Shown here in pieces: positions 8,941 through 16,864 of a stretch of DNA of 64,000 bases. The stretch lies in assembly GCA_902826615.1 (NCBI GenBank), contig CADEFN010000003.1:62001-126000 (forward strand), in the 5' to 3' direction. The position numbers and the translations under genes were made by a program. How positions within the stretch are numbered: position 1 is the first letter of the stretch; each line of letters begins with the position of its first letter. The notes below the pieces were generated by a model. That model did not search any database and was not told the DNA's origin. It was given only the letters and a program-made list of their open reading frames with translations. Source of the stretch: an uncultured Gemmatimonadota bacterium. Lineage in GTDB: Bacteria; Gemmatimonadota; Gemmatimonadetes; Gemmatimonadales; Gemmatimonadaceae.

Positions 8941-10634
8941 CAGTCCTTCCCTCCCGGGGGAGGCTTGGGTCGGCTGTCCTTCTGTTTGCGCCCCTGCACA
9001 CCACGTTCCTCACGCGCCGCTGCGTCCAGCAGCTGCTCCGCCTGCTGCTGACCAATTCCCCCGGCGGACTGTGACGCCTGCGGCGTGTCGGGCTCGGACT
9101 GCGGCTGCTCGCTGGCGTCACTGTTCCCGCCACCTCCGCCGCCCCCACCACCACCCCCGCCGCCGTTCTCCTCTTCCTTTCGCAGGGCAAGTTCGTAGTT
9201 CCACTTCGCATCGCGGTCAGTCGAACGCAGCAGGAGCGCTTCCTTGTACGCCGCGACCGCTGCCGTAAAGCGCGTTCGCGCCGACGAATCGCTTGCCGCC
9301 TCGGCGGCGAGCCCCGCGCGCAAATGGGCGAGCCCGACATTGAACAGTGTCCGGAATCGCAATTCGTCGTTTGAGGTCTTCGGGACCTTGCCCAGCACCT
9401 CCAGACCCGACGCCAGCGAGTCACCGGCCACCAGAGATGTGCCGAGGTTGTACGTCATCTCCGCAGGATCATCGCCCAGCGCGATGGCGCGTCGATAATG
9501 CCCGGCCGCCTCCATGTGGCGCCCCGCACCAAAGGCACGCGCCCCGTCCCGCGCGGCCGCGCCCGGCAAGGCGCACGACGTCATGGCGACGGCACCCAGT
9601 GCCAGTGCCCCACGCGGCACGCTGCGCCGTCGTCGCGACGCGAGCCAGGTGTCGAGGAGGAGCAGCAGCAACGCCGGAAACACAAACCATTGAAAGCGAG
9701 GGGTGCGGCTGGTGCCACTGGCCACCGCTCGCGGTGAGCGTCGCAGGCGCTGCAGTGCCGACCGTATCCGCGCCGCCTTGTCGGTGGCTCCGGCATCTAC
9801 AAAGGTGCCCTCGGCCGTTTCGGCGATCAGACGCAAGGTCTCAGGGTTGTAGCGCGTGGTAACGACGTCACCGTTTTCGTCGCGCTTGAAGGCATTCTCG
9901 CCACTCTCGCCCGTCGGGATCGTGCTTCCCTCCACGGTCCCGAAGCCGACGGTGACGACCGCGATGCCATTCTCTCGGGCGCGTTGCGCCGCAGCCTGAA
10001 TTTCCTCGACCGGCTCGAACGCCTCCCCATCACTCATGATGACCAGCGCGCGGTCGCTCGACGTACGCGTAGCCAGGAGCAGGTCAGTGCCCTGCCCGAT
10101 CGTGCGCGCGAGGGAGCTGCCGGCCTGCCCGACAATGGACGGGTCGAGGTTGTCGAGAAAGAGTTCGAGGGCACCATCATCGACGGTGAGCGGCGTCAGG
10201 ATGTAACTCCGCCCGGCAAATGCCAGCAATGCAATCCGGTCGCCCCGTGCCAGATCTCGATAGCGTCGCACTTCCTGCTTGAGCCGGTCGAGCCTGCTTG
10301 GCCGCTCGTCCGTGGCGAGCATCGAGAGGGACGCATCGAGGGCGAGGACGACGTCAACACCCTCGCCACGCACGGCCTGCACTTCCTCGCCCCATCGCGG
10401 ACCGGCCAGTGCGAGGCCGGACAAAAGACCGACAGCCCCCAGTCGTGTGGCACGGGTCCAGGTGCGACGTTCATCACGCGGAGCCAGTCGCTGAATGAGG
10501 TGCGCTTCGGCCATGCGCTGCAACCGCACCCGGCGGCGCGCGACACCCCAGCTCACGATCCAGGCCAGCAACGCCGCGATCGCAACAGCGCCCGCCACGA
10601 CCAGCCACGAATCAAAGAAGGTGGCGAGACTCAT
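8937..10634 (-). CDS. VWA-domain membrane protein with TPR repeats (BatA/BatB-BatC type fusion)
   Basis: 565 residues. Membrane helix (about 8-32), a second helix near 64-78, then a von Willebrand A domain with intact MIDAS motif DASLS (100-104). A further membrane helix follows near 335-355, then TPR repeats, a run of 14 glycines (about 489-502), and a Gln/Pro/Lys-rich tail. ATG 10634 overlaps the upstream stop (ATGA); the longer frame adds 21 codons lying in that gene. MoxR, DUF58 and VWA proteins are thought to act together as an AAA+ chaperone system; client unknown. Confidence 0.8.
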   Translation of the reverse strand: MSLATFFDSWLVVAGAVAIAALLAWIVSWGVARRRVRLQRMAEAHLIQRLAPRDERRTWTRATRLGAVGLLSGLALAGPRWGEEVQAVRGEGVDVVLALDASLSMLATDERPSRLDRLKQEVRRYRDLARGDRIALLAFAGRSYILTPLTVDDGALELFLDNLDPSIVGQAGSSLARTIGQGTDLLLATRTSSDRALVIMSDGEAFEPVEEIQAAAQRARENGIAVVTVGFGTVEGSTIPTGESGENAFKRDENGDVVTTRYNPETLRLIAETAEGTFVDAGATDKAARIRSALQRLRRSPRAVASGTSRTPRFQWFVFPALLLLLLDTWLASRRRRSVPRGALALGAVAMTSCALPGAAARDGARAFGAGRHMEAAGHYRRAIALGDDPAEMTYNLGTSLVAGDSLASGLEVLGKVPKTSNDELRFRTLFNVGLAHLRAGLAAEAASDSSARTRFTAAVAAYKEALLLRSTDRDAKWNYELALRKEEENGGGGGGGGGGGGGNSDASEQPQSEPDTPQASQSAGGIGQQQAEQLLDAAAREERGVQGRKQKDSRPKPPPGGKDW

Positions 10635-11560
10635 GCGGCACGTGCCTCGGCCACCGGTTGTGTCGCCTGATGCACCGCAGCGACCACCGCCCGGCACTCA
10701 TCGGCGAGCTCGGTGGCGCGGCTTGGGGTGGCCCGATGTCGCGCGAACTTCACGAGGTCCGCGTCGTGCAACAGCTTCTGCAAACGCGTGAGCGGCACCC
10801 GAGGCTCGCTGCGGCACGCGCTCACCAGTTCCGTTGACGTCCGGGAGATGGTGGCGACCGGGACCACTCGCGACAGGTAGAGTCGCATCACATCCACCAT
10901 CAACGCCACGTGCTGCCCCCCTTCTCCGGCAGCGGCCAGACCTAACGCCTCGACGCGATCAAAAGCCAGTAGCGCATCAGCATACGGGTCCACGATGCGA
11001 GGCGGCGGCGCCTTGCGGCGGCGCCACCACCACCAGAACAATCCAGCCAGCGCTGCAGCGACAAGCGCCACGACCGCCCAAACCCACCACGGAATCCCGA
11101 ACTCGTAGACCGGTCGCGGAGGACGTGGCACTCGTTCGGCGCTGTCCGCCGGAAGCACAGAGACCACCGTGACCGCGAGGTCGCTGCCAAAGGCGATGCG
11201 CTGCACCTGGTCGCCCGAACGCACCAGCACATCGGGAAAGCGCAGTGGACGTCGGCCCACATCCCATGCTGCCAACCGGTAGACCGCCGACTGCTCCACC
11301 ACACTGGTGTCCGCGCTCGGCGTCACCGCAACGCGATCAAGTGGTTCGACCTTGAAGGTGGTGTCCGGTGACTCGGGAAACTCGAGCACCGAGCCGCGAG
11401 GTGCGCGCACCCGAATGACCACACGGAACGGATCGCCCACGGTGACGGATTCGGGCTGCACCGACACGCCACGCTGCACGCCAGACTCCTGCGCCTCGGC
11501 TAAAGGTGCGCAGCTGGCAAGAACGACGGCGTACCACACCACCCGCGCGAGCGCCGTCAT
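10631..11560 (-). CDS. Membrane protein with BatD-like periplasmic domain, MoxR-cluster associated
   Basis: 309 residues: signal peptide ending near AEAQ (about 23), a periplasmic beta-rich domain with VGDPFRVVIRVRAP, a strong membrane helix at about 155-175 (WWVWAVVALVAAALAGLFWW), then a basic cytoplasmic helical region. It resembles the small BatD/DUF4381-like partners found beside MoxR ATPases. Overlaps DUF58 upstream and the VWA gene downstream by 4 bases each. A specific function cannot be given. Confidence 0.65.
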   Translation of the reverse strand: MTALARVVWYAVVLASCAPLAEAQESGVQRGVSVQPESVTVGDPFRVVIRVRAPRGSVLEFPESPDTTFKVEPLDRVAVTPSADTSVVEQSAVYRLAAWDVGRRPLRFPDVLVRSGDQVQRIAFGSDLAVTVVSVLPADSAERVPRPPRPVYEFGIPWWVWAVVALVAAALAGLFWWWWRRRKAPPPRIVDPYADALLAFDRVEALGLAAAGEGGQHVALMVDVMRLYLSRVVPVATISRTSTELVSACRSEPRVPLTRLQKLLHDADLVKFARHRATPSRATELADECRAVVAAVHQATQPVAEARAA

Positions 11561-12546
11561 CCGCGCGCGACCCGCCGTTCCCGGGCCCGGAAAAACCGCA
11601 TGAGGGGTTCGATGTATCCGGTCTTTGTTGTGATCGGAATTTCGTCGATGGCGAGCCGACGCAGCAACTGCCGAGTGGCGGCGTGCTGGCCCTCCACGGC
11701 CGTCGCATAGGCACGACGGACCCCGGGGTCACTGGTGTCTACGGCGACCTCTTCCCCGCTTTCGGGATCGACAAAATACGCTACACCGATATCCGGGAGT
11801 TCCAGCTCCGTGGGGTCTTCCACGTGCGCGACGACCACATCATGCCGCTGCGCCAGAAGCTTGAGCGGACGTTCGAGGTTGTCGTCGACCAGGTCGGTGA
11901 GGAGAAACACGATGGCGTGCTGCTTGAGCAGGCGCCGCAGAAAGTCGAGCGCCGCGCCGATATCGGTGCCCTTGCCAACCGGCTTGTGCACGAGCACATC
12001 GCGAAGAATGCGCAAGGCGTGACGTCGTCCCTTGCCCGGTGGCACGAAGTGCTCGACCCGATCGGTGAAGAGCAGCGCCCCCACACGGTCGTTGTTGCGG
12101 ACCGCACTCATGGTCAGCACCGCTGCCAGCTCGGTGGCGAGTTCCGACTTGAATCGCTGGACCGTGCCAAACTGTTCGGAGCCAGAGAGATCGACCACCA
12201 GCATGATGGTCAGTTCGCGCTCCTCGATATAGCGCTTGACAAAGGGACGCCGCATGCGCGCGGTGACATTCCAGTCGATCGATCGGACTTCGTCGCCGGG
12301 CTGGTACTCGCGCACCTCCGCGAACTCCATGCCCTGCCCCTTGAAGATCGAGCGGTATTCGCCGGAAAAGAGGGAGTTGACCAACCGGCGTGTGCGCAAC
12401 TCGATGAGCCGCACCTGGCGGAGCACGTCCGACGAGACGCCCAGCCCCTTTCCACCCTCGGAGGGCCCAAACACCTGAGAGCCGTGAGCACCCGGCGCTC
12501 GCTCCCGTGCCTCCCGTGCCTCTCGTGCTCCCCGTGCCTCCGCCAC
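11557..12546 (-). CDS. DUF58 domain protein, MoxR partner
   Basis: 329 residues. The DUF58 signature is clear: GMEFAEVREYQPGDEVRSID near residues 73-92, then a VWA-like fold with VVDLSGSE. These proteins are nearly always encoded next to moxR. The GTG at 12546 overlaps the moxR stop by one base and is preceded by GGAGG seven bases upstream, so it is accepted. The first 16 codons are then a translated GGAGGCACG-type repeat (AEARGAREAREARE), which no DUF58 protein needs; a GTG at 12474 is an alternative start just before the conserved part. It may be that the repeat entered the junction and was added to the frame. Confidence 0.85.
   Translation of the reverse strand: MAEARGAREAREARERAPGAHGSQVFGPSEGGKGLGVSSDVLRQVRLIELRTRRLVNSLFSGEYRSIFKGQGMEFAEVREYQPGDEVRSIDWNVTARMRRPFVKRYIEERELTIMLVVDLSGSEQFGTVQRFKSELATELAAVLTMSAVRNNDRVGALLFTDRVEHFVPPGKGRRHALRILRDVLVHKPVGKGTDIGAALDFLRRLLKQHAIVFLLTDLVDDNLERPLKLLAQRHDVVVAHVEDPTELELPDIGVAYFVDPESGEEVAVDTSDPGVRRAYATAVEGQHAATRQLLRRLAIDEIPITTKTGYIEPLMRFFRARERRVARG
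12506..12545. repeat. GGAGGCACG-type 9-bp repeat tract after the moxR stop
   Basis: Read on the minus strand, the tract begins straight after the moxR stop codon and consists of imperfect 9-base units (GGAGGCACG, GGGAGCACG, AGAGGCACG, GGAGGCACG). The same units occur at 16829-16864, also immediately after a stop codon, and inverted at 16760-16792. Confidence 0.8.
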
Positions 12547-13520
12547 TACGGCGCCTCCACCGTATCGAGCACGCGTTTCACGATGATGTCGCTGGTGACC
12601 TGCTCTGCTTCGGCTTCATAGGTCGTGAGCACGCGATGCCGCAACACGTCCGGGGCGATCGCCTTGACGTCATCCGGCGTCACGTAGGTGCGCCCACGCA
12701 GGAAGGCATGGGCACGTGAGGCTTGCGCCAATGCAATGGTGGCTCGCGGCGAGGCCCCGAATTCGATGAGTGACACCAGGTCTTTGAGCCCCGCCTCGGC
12801 CGGTGCGCGCGTGGCGTGAACAACATCCACGATGTAGTCGACGATGCGGTCGTCCATATACAGGTCGGCGATGCGGCGGCGCGCATCCATGATGGCCTCG
12901 GGCGTGGCCACCGCATTGACGCTGATCGGCGTCCCACTGGCCATGCGCCGCATGATCTCTTTTTCCTCGTCGCGCGACGGGTATCCGACGCGCAGCTTGA
13001 GCATGAAGCGGTCAACCTGCGCCTCGGGAAGCGGATAGGTGCCTTCCTGCTCGATGGGATTCTGCGTCGCCAGGACGAGGAAGGGCTCCTCGAGACGGAA
13101 GGTCTGTCCGCCTAACGTCACCTGTTTCTCCTGCATGGCCTCGAGCAGCGCCGCCTGCACCTTGGCCGGCGCGCGGTTGATTTCGTCGGCCAGCACGATG
13201 TTCGCGAAAATCGGCCCGCGTTTCACACTGAACGATCCCGTGGACTGATCGAAGATCTGCGTGCCCACCACGTCCGCCGGAAGCAGATCGGGGGTGAACT
13301 GGATACGCTGAAACGAGGTGTGGATGGTTTCGGCGAGGGTGCGAACGGTCAGGGTCTTGGCGAGGCCCGGCACACCTTCCAGCAAGACGTGTCCGCCGGT
13401 GAGCAGCGAAATCAGGAGACGCTCCACCATGTACTCCTGCCCCACCACGCGTTTCCCCACCTCGCGTGTTACTCCCTGCACGAGCGCCATGTCAGCGCTG
13501 TTGGCTACCGGCATCGTCAC
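12546..13520 (-). CDS. MoxR family AAA+ ATPase
   Basis: 324 residues. Walker A GVPGLAKT, Walker [11 protein letters not shown] with [17 protein letters not shown], sensor region [18 protein letters not shown], and a C-terminal lid domain. MoxR ATPases are thought to remodel or mature client proteins together with VWA partners. The GTG at 13520 has AGGAG ten bases upstream, better placed than for the ATG at 13514. First gene of the five-gene cluster running down to 6850; the hairpin at 13554-13576 isolates it from rluB. Confidence 0.93.
   Translation of the reverse strand: MTMPVANSADMALVQGVTREVGKRVVGQEYMVERLLISLLTGGHVLLEGVPGLAKTLTVRTLAETIHTSFQRIQFTPDLLPADVVGTQIFDQSTGSFSVKRGPIFANIVLADEINRAPAKVQAALLEAMQEKQVTLGGQTFRLEEPFLVLATQNPIEQEGTYPLPEAQVDRFMLKLRVGYPSRDEEKEIMRRMASGTPISVNAVATPEAIMDARRRIADLYMDDRIVDYIVDVVHATRAPAEAGLKDLVSLIEFGASPRATIALAQASRAHAFLRGRTYVTPDDVKAIAPDVLRHRVLTTYEAEAEQVTSDIIVKRVLDTVEAP
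12554..12558 (-). promoter_or_regulatory. Ribosome binding site deciding the DUF58 start
   Basis: GGAGG lies inside the end of moxR, seven bases before GTG 12546. It supports translation from this GTG and therefore translation through the repeat tract. Translational coupling with moxR is likely because stop and start share a base. Confidence 0.55.
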
Positions 13521-13553
13521 GCGGTTTCGTCTCCTGGTGCGGGTGTGGCGTGT

Positions 13554-13576
13554 CTCGTCCTCTTACCCCGGACGAG
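13554..13576 (-). terminator. Hairpin after rluB
   Basis: CTCGTCC (13554-13560) pairs with GGACGAG (13570-13576) with a 9-base loop, in the gap between the rluB stop and the moxR start. It is likely to end the site-2 protease-scpA-scpB-rluB transcript. No T-tract. Confidence 0.6.
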
Positions 13577-13587
13577 GTGGCGGTTCC

Positions 13588-14328
13588 TCAGCGTTCCGTG
13601 TCCCAGCCCTCGGTAATTTCGGTGAGCAGCAGCCGTTCGCGCGAGCTCAGGGGACGTGACACCCCGGGCGTGAGTTTCCCCAGACGCACCGGACCAAACT
13701 GGGTCCGCACCAGCTGCTCCACCTCCAGGCCTAACGCGGCACACAAGCGGCGCACCTCGCGGTTGCGCCCTTCGCGTAGCGCGATCTCGAACGCCCACCG
13801 CCGGTTGCCCAGTGAGCGCACCTGGACCCATGCCGGTTGCACCGGCCCATCCTCCAGCTCGACGCCGGCGCGCGCCTGCTCCTGCGCCGCCTTGGCATTC
13901 CCGCGCACCGTCGCGACGTAGACACGCTCGACCTCCGAACTGGGGTGCGTCAGGCGGTGGGCCGCGTCACCATCCGTGGTGAGCAATACCAGGCCTTCGG
14001 TGAGGTAGTCGAGTCGCCCGACATACGTCAGACCGGGGGTCTTGGGCACCAGGTCAAACACCGTCTTGCGTCCCTGCGGATCGCGTTTGGTGGTGACGTA
14101 CCCGGCGGGTTTGTAGAGCGCGAGCCAGGTAGCCTGTGCCACCGGCGGCGGCGCCTCGATGTCCTTTCCATCGACCTGGATACGATCGCGTCCGGGTGTC
14201 ACACTCTGCCCGGTTCGCGCCACGTCGCCGTTCACGCGGACACGACCTGCCGCGACGAGTTCTTCGGCTTCGCGGCGCGATGCGACTCCAGCGCGCGCGA
14301 GTGCGCGTTGGATCCGCATCGCCTCCAT
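13588..14328 (-). CDS. rluB: 23S/16S rRNA pseudouridine synthase, RluB/RsuA family
   Basis: 246 residues: N-terminal S4 RNA-binding domain (RIQRALARAGVASRREAEEL), then the catalytic domain with GRLDYLTEGLVLLTTDGD carrying the catalytic Asp, and NREVRRLCAALGL near the end. RluB modifies U2605 of 23S rRNA in E. coli; RsuA and RluE/F are relatives, so the exact site is inferred from scpAB linkage, where rluB is the usual neighbour. The start shares one base with the scpB stop (TAATG). An ATG three codons in is an alternative start. Confidence 0.88.
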   Translation of the reverse strand: MEAMRIQRALARAGVASRREAEELVAAGRVRVNGDVARTGQSVTPGRDRIQVDGKDIEAPPPVAQATWLALYKPAGYVTTKRDPQGRKTVFDLVPKTPGLTYVGRLDYLTEGLVLLTTDGDAAHRLTHPSSEVERVYVATVRGNAKAAQEQARAGVELEDGPVQPAWVQVRSLGNRRWAFEIALREGRNREVRRLCAALGLEVEQLVRTQFGPVRLGKLTPGVSRPLSSRERLLLTEITEGWDTER

Positions 14329-14870
14329 TACACGGCCCGCGGCTCGGCGCGCAGTGCCACCGCCAACTCGTCGGCGCGTGGCAGTTCTTCGAGGTGACGA
14401 AGGGCGAACTGCTCGAGGAAGAGAGGCGTCGTGCCGTACAACAATGGCCGACCGAGTCCCTCGGCACGCCCGACGACGTCGATCAAGCCCCGTTCGTGCA
14501 GCGACTTGAGCACGCCACCGACGTTGACCCCGCGGATCTCTTCGATCTCTGCCCGGCCGATGGGCTGCCGGTACGCGATGATGGCCAGCGTTTCGAGCGA
14601 GGCCGCCGAGAGCCGATGCGGACGTACGGCCAGCTGAGCGCGCTCGATGGCTTCGGTGTACTCGGGGCGTGTGAGGATCTGGAATCCTTCACCGAGCTCC
14701 GTGAGCTCGATGCCATGACCATTCACATCGTACGCCTCGCGAAGTTCATCGAGGGCAGCACGCACGGCAGCAGGCGACGCCTCGGGGTCGAGGGCGGCGA
14801 GTTCTTCAACAGGAACAGGGCGTGCGCTGGAGAACAGCGCCGCTTCAAGCAGCTTGGCCAGGGGACTCAC
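14328..14870 (-). CDS. scpB: Segregation and condensation protein B
   Basis: Winged-helix partner of the SMC-ScpA complex that compacts and segregates the chromosome. LLEAALFSSARPVPVEELA and RPHRLSAASLETLAIIAYRQPIG followed by EIRGV are characteristic. GTG 14870 gives 180 residues and brings the family core close to the N-terminus, with a 26-base overlap with scpA; a TTG at 14891 is an alternative. Confidence 0.92.
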   Translation of the reverse strand: MSPLAKLLEAALFSSARPVPVEELAALDPEASPAAVRAALDELREAYDVNGHGIELTELGEGFQILTRPEYTEAIERAQLAVRPHRLSAASLETLAIIAYRQPIGRAEIEEIRGVNVGGVLKSLHERGLIDVVGRAEGLGRPLLYGTTPLFLEQFALRHLEELPRADELAVALRAEPRAV

Positions 14871-15579
14871 GACGGATCCAGACGTTGGCAAAAGGAGAAG
14901 GCTGGGCGAGCTTCAGCTCACCGCGGCGGGCCAGTTCGAGGAGCGCAAGGAGCGAGGACAGGATCTCCCAACGTTCAGCGCCCTGCCGCACGACATCGCG
15001 CCACCGCGCACGTTCGCGCAACTCGAGCACGCCGCGAATGGTGGCGATGGCACCATCCACGTCGAGCGCACGCGGAATGACGTCATGCATGGCCGGGTCA
15101 CGCACCACGCGCAACACCCGATCAACGGCCGAGAGCAGCTCGGCCAGCGACAGCGCGAGAGGCGCCGGTGGTGTTTCGACGTTTGATGGCGGGAAATACT
15201 GCCGGGCAAAACGGGACCGCCGGTCTTCGGCATAGCGTTCGAGCACGTCCACCACTTCACGCATCTGCTGGTATTCGAGCAGGCGTCTCACCAGTTCGGC
15301 GCGCGGATCTTCCCAGGCGTCGTCGGTGTCATGGCGCGGCAGAAGCATTTGCGCCTTGATGCGCAGGAGCCGAGCGGCCATTTCCAGGTAATCGGCCGCC
15401 TGGTCGAGCCCCATGGTGCGAATACGCGCCAGGAACTGGTCGGCAATTCGCGCGATGGGGATGTCATAGATGTCGACCCGCTCATCCCTGATAAGGGAAA
15501 GCAGGAGATCGAGCGGGCCTGAGAACTGGCCAAGCTCGACGACAAAAGGTGTTTCGGGCTCGCTACCGAGTAACGTCAC
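14845..15579 (-). CDS. scpA: Segregation and condensation protein A
   Basis: Kleisin subunit that bridges SMC heads. 244 residues from GTG 15579, whose G is also the last base of the upstream TAG. FSGPLDLLLSLIRDERVDIY near residue 20 is the N-terminal SMC-neck-binding motif, and the C-terminal winged helix follows. The frame stays open to 15762, but that part lies over the site-2 protease gene and has no ScpA character. It contains one TTA codon (TTA CTC) that is not in the CGTTAGG context, a useful exception. Confidence 0.93.
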   Translation of the reverse strand: MTLLGSEPETPFVVELGQFSGPLDLLLSLIRDERVDIYDIPIARIADQFLARIRTMGLDQAADYLEMAARLLRIKAQMLLPRHDTDDAWEDPRAELVRRLLEYQQMREVVDVLERYAEDRRSRFARQYFPPSNVETPPAPLALSLAELLSAVDRVLRVVRDPAMHDVIPRALDVDGAIATIRGVLELRERARWRDVVRQGAERWEILSSLLALLELARRGELKLAQPSPFANVWIRRESPGQAA

Positions 15580-16274
15580 TACCCACCGCTGGTGAACGGA
15601 CTCTTGAGAAGGAAGTCGCCAACAAGCCGCAATGCCAGTCCTTGCAGGTACATCGCGGGCGCCATCCAGGTGTTGAGCAATCCGCGTCCGATTCCCGACC
15701 CCATGATGAACACGAGAACGAGAATGCCGTAGACGCCGACCCGCTGGTATCGAAGTGCCCATGCTGGCGGGAGCAGATACTTCATCACGTGCGACCCATC
15801 GAGCGGCGGGATGGGCAGCAGGTTGAACATGGCCAGCATGAGATTGAACACGACCCCGTAGATCATCATGTGCTGCAGGATCGCGAACGTGTCGTTGGCG
15901 GCCGGGAGCGCGCGGCCGAGGAGGCCGAAGAGCACCAGGAGGACCGCCGATACGACAAAAAGTCCGAGATTGGTGACGATCCCGGCCATCGACACGATGA
16001 TGTCGCCGCGGCGGTAATTGCGGTAATTCCTGGGGACAACCGGAACAGGCTTCGCCCCGCCAAACAGGAAGTTCCCTGCGAAGAACGTCAGCGTCGGCAG
16101 AATGATCGTCATGAACGGGTCAATGTGCCGGACCGGGTTCCAGCTGAGGCGGCCGAGCTGGAGGGCGGTCGTATCACCCTGTTTGAGTGCCGCGTATCCG
16201 TGCGCTATCTCGTGAGCAACCATCGAGAAGAGCAGCACGGGGGCTATAAGTAGGAACTCCTGAAAGCGTTCCAA
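15579..16274 (-). CDS. Site-2 protease family membrane metallopeptidase (M50)
   Basis: Multi-pass membrane zinc peptidase. HEIAH in the first membrane segment provides two zinc ligands and the catalytic Glu; FNLLPIPPLDGSH gives the third ligand region (NPxxDG-like). About six hydrophobic segments. The longest frame starts at GTG 16343, but a good minus-strand promoter (16328-16356) would start transcription downstream of that codon. TTG 16274 (LERFQEF after 23 codons, giving 231 residues) is therefore preferred. First gene of the scpA-scpB-rluB unit, divergent from rpsT. M50 proteins act in regulated intramembrane proteolysis; substrate unknown. Confidence 0.85.
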   Translation of the reverse strand: MERFQEFLLIAPVLLFSMVAHEIAHGYAALKQGDTTALQLGRLSWNPVRHIDPFMTIILPTLTFFAGNFLFGGAKPVPVVPRNYRNYRRGDIIVSMAGIVTNLGLFVVSAVLLVLFGLLGRALPAANDTFAILQHMMIYGVVFNLMLAMFNLLPIPPLDGSHVMKYLLPPAWALRYQRVGVYGILVLVFIMGSGIGRGLLNTWMAPAMYLQGLALRLVGDFLLKSPFTSGG

Positions 16275-16327
16275 GCGCTGCTGGGCACCGAGGACAGAGA
16301 GTGGTCTTTCGACCGAGGCGGGGGCGC

Positions 16328-16356
16328 AAGCTAGCCGTCTCACAGACGGGAGTCAA
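16328..16356 (-). promoter_or_regulatory. Promoter for the site-2 protease-scpAB-rluB unit
   Basis: Minus-strand -35 TTGACT (16356-16351), 17-base spacer, -10 TAGCTT (16333-16328). The spacer contains the perfect hairpin CCGTCT-CAC-AGACGG. It diverges from the rpsT promoter with 14 bases between the two -35 boxes. Confidence 0.65.
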
Positions 16357-16370
16357 AACCAAGTCATTCC

Positions 16371-16399
16371 TTGACATGGCCCACCTCCGCCCGTAGGTT
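16371..16399 (+). promoter_or_regulatory. rpsT promoter
   Basis: Plus-strand -35 TTGACA (16371-16376), 17-base spacer, -10 TAGGTT (16394-16399), followed by a leader of about 42 bases to the rpsT start. The same -10 hexamer TAGGTT is found upstream of the serine tRNAs. Confidence 0.75.
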
Positions 16400-16447
16400 C
16401 CCCCGTTCGTCTTTCTAGAAACTTCGTACCAGATTCAGAGGGTTTTT

Positions 16448-16687
16448 GTGCCGAATATTGCCTCCGGCAAGAAGAATATGCGGAAGTCCCGGGCCGCAAA
16501 TCTGCGCAATCGAGCGCAGCGCTCCGCCCTCCGCTCCGCGCTGAAAAAGGCTGTCGCGACCACGGGTTCGCCCGAGGAACGCAAGTCGGCCGTTCAGCTC
16601 CTCGATCGCGCTGCTCGCAAGGGCCTCGTGCACCGCAACGCCGCCGCCCGGCACAAGAGCCGTATCGCCAAGCTAGCTGGAAAATAA
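16448..16687 (+). CDS. rpsT: 30S ribosomal protein S20
   Basis: 79 residues, basic, starting PNIASGKKNMRKSRAANLRN, with the typical alpha-helical S20 composition and KGLVHRNAAARHKSRIAKL end. It binds 16S rRNA early in 30S assembly. GTG start with AGAGG eight bases upstream. Slightly shorter than the usual 85-90 residues. Monocistronic: own promoter upstream, hairpin terminator downstream. Confidence 0.96.
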   Translation: MPNIASGKKNMRKSRAANLRNRAQRSALRSALKKAVATTGSPEERKSAVQLLDRAARKGLVHRNAAARHKSRIAKLAGK

Positions 16688-16714
16688 CTCCTCCCAGTTT
16701 TTCCAGCGCGCGTT

Positions 16715-16740
16715 GGGCGGGCCGGTCTCCGGTTCCGCCC
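16715..16740 (+). terminator. rpsT terminator
   Basis: GGGCGG (16715-16720) pairs with CCGCCC (16735-16740), with an inner CCGG/CCGG pairing around TCT, followed by TTCGTGTTT. Confidence 0.8.
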
Positions 16741-16759
16741 TTCGTGTTTAAGGGCAGAA

Positions 16760-16864
16760 GCACGGGAGGCACGAGAAGCATGAGAAGCACGACCGCGAAA
16801 AAGGACGAGAGGCACGAGCCAAATGGCCGTGCCTCTCGTGCTTCCCGTGCCTCCCGTGCCTCCG
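16760..16864. repeat. Inverted repeat of GGAGGCACG-type units between convergent genes
   Basis: The left arm 16760-16792 (starting GCACGGGAGGCACGAGAAGC) and the right arm 16829-16864 are near-perfect inverted copies built from 9-base units; a 20-base stretch pairs with one mismatch around a spacer of roughly 40-55 bases. The right arm ends directly at the stop codon of the minus-strand zinc-ribbon gene. The same units follow the moxR stop at 12506-12545. It could act as a second bidirectional terminator or be a REP-like element. Confidence 0.8.

Noticed and set aside
9125-9170. GGN-repeat tract as a possible CRISPR or microsatellite
   Set aside because: It is the coding sequence of the 14-glycine linker of the VWA/TPR protein; no spacers.
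14136-15080. 314-codon plus-strand frame over rluB/scpB
   Set aside because: Shadow of well-supported scpAB and rluB genes.
15580-15762. N-terminal extension of scpA
   Set aside because: Lies over the site-2 protease gene and has no ScpA similarity; GTG at 15579 fits the family.
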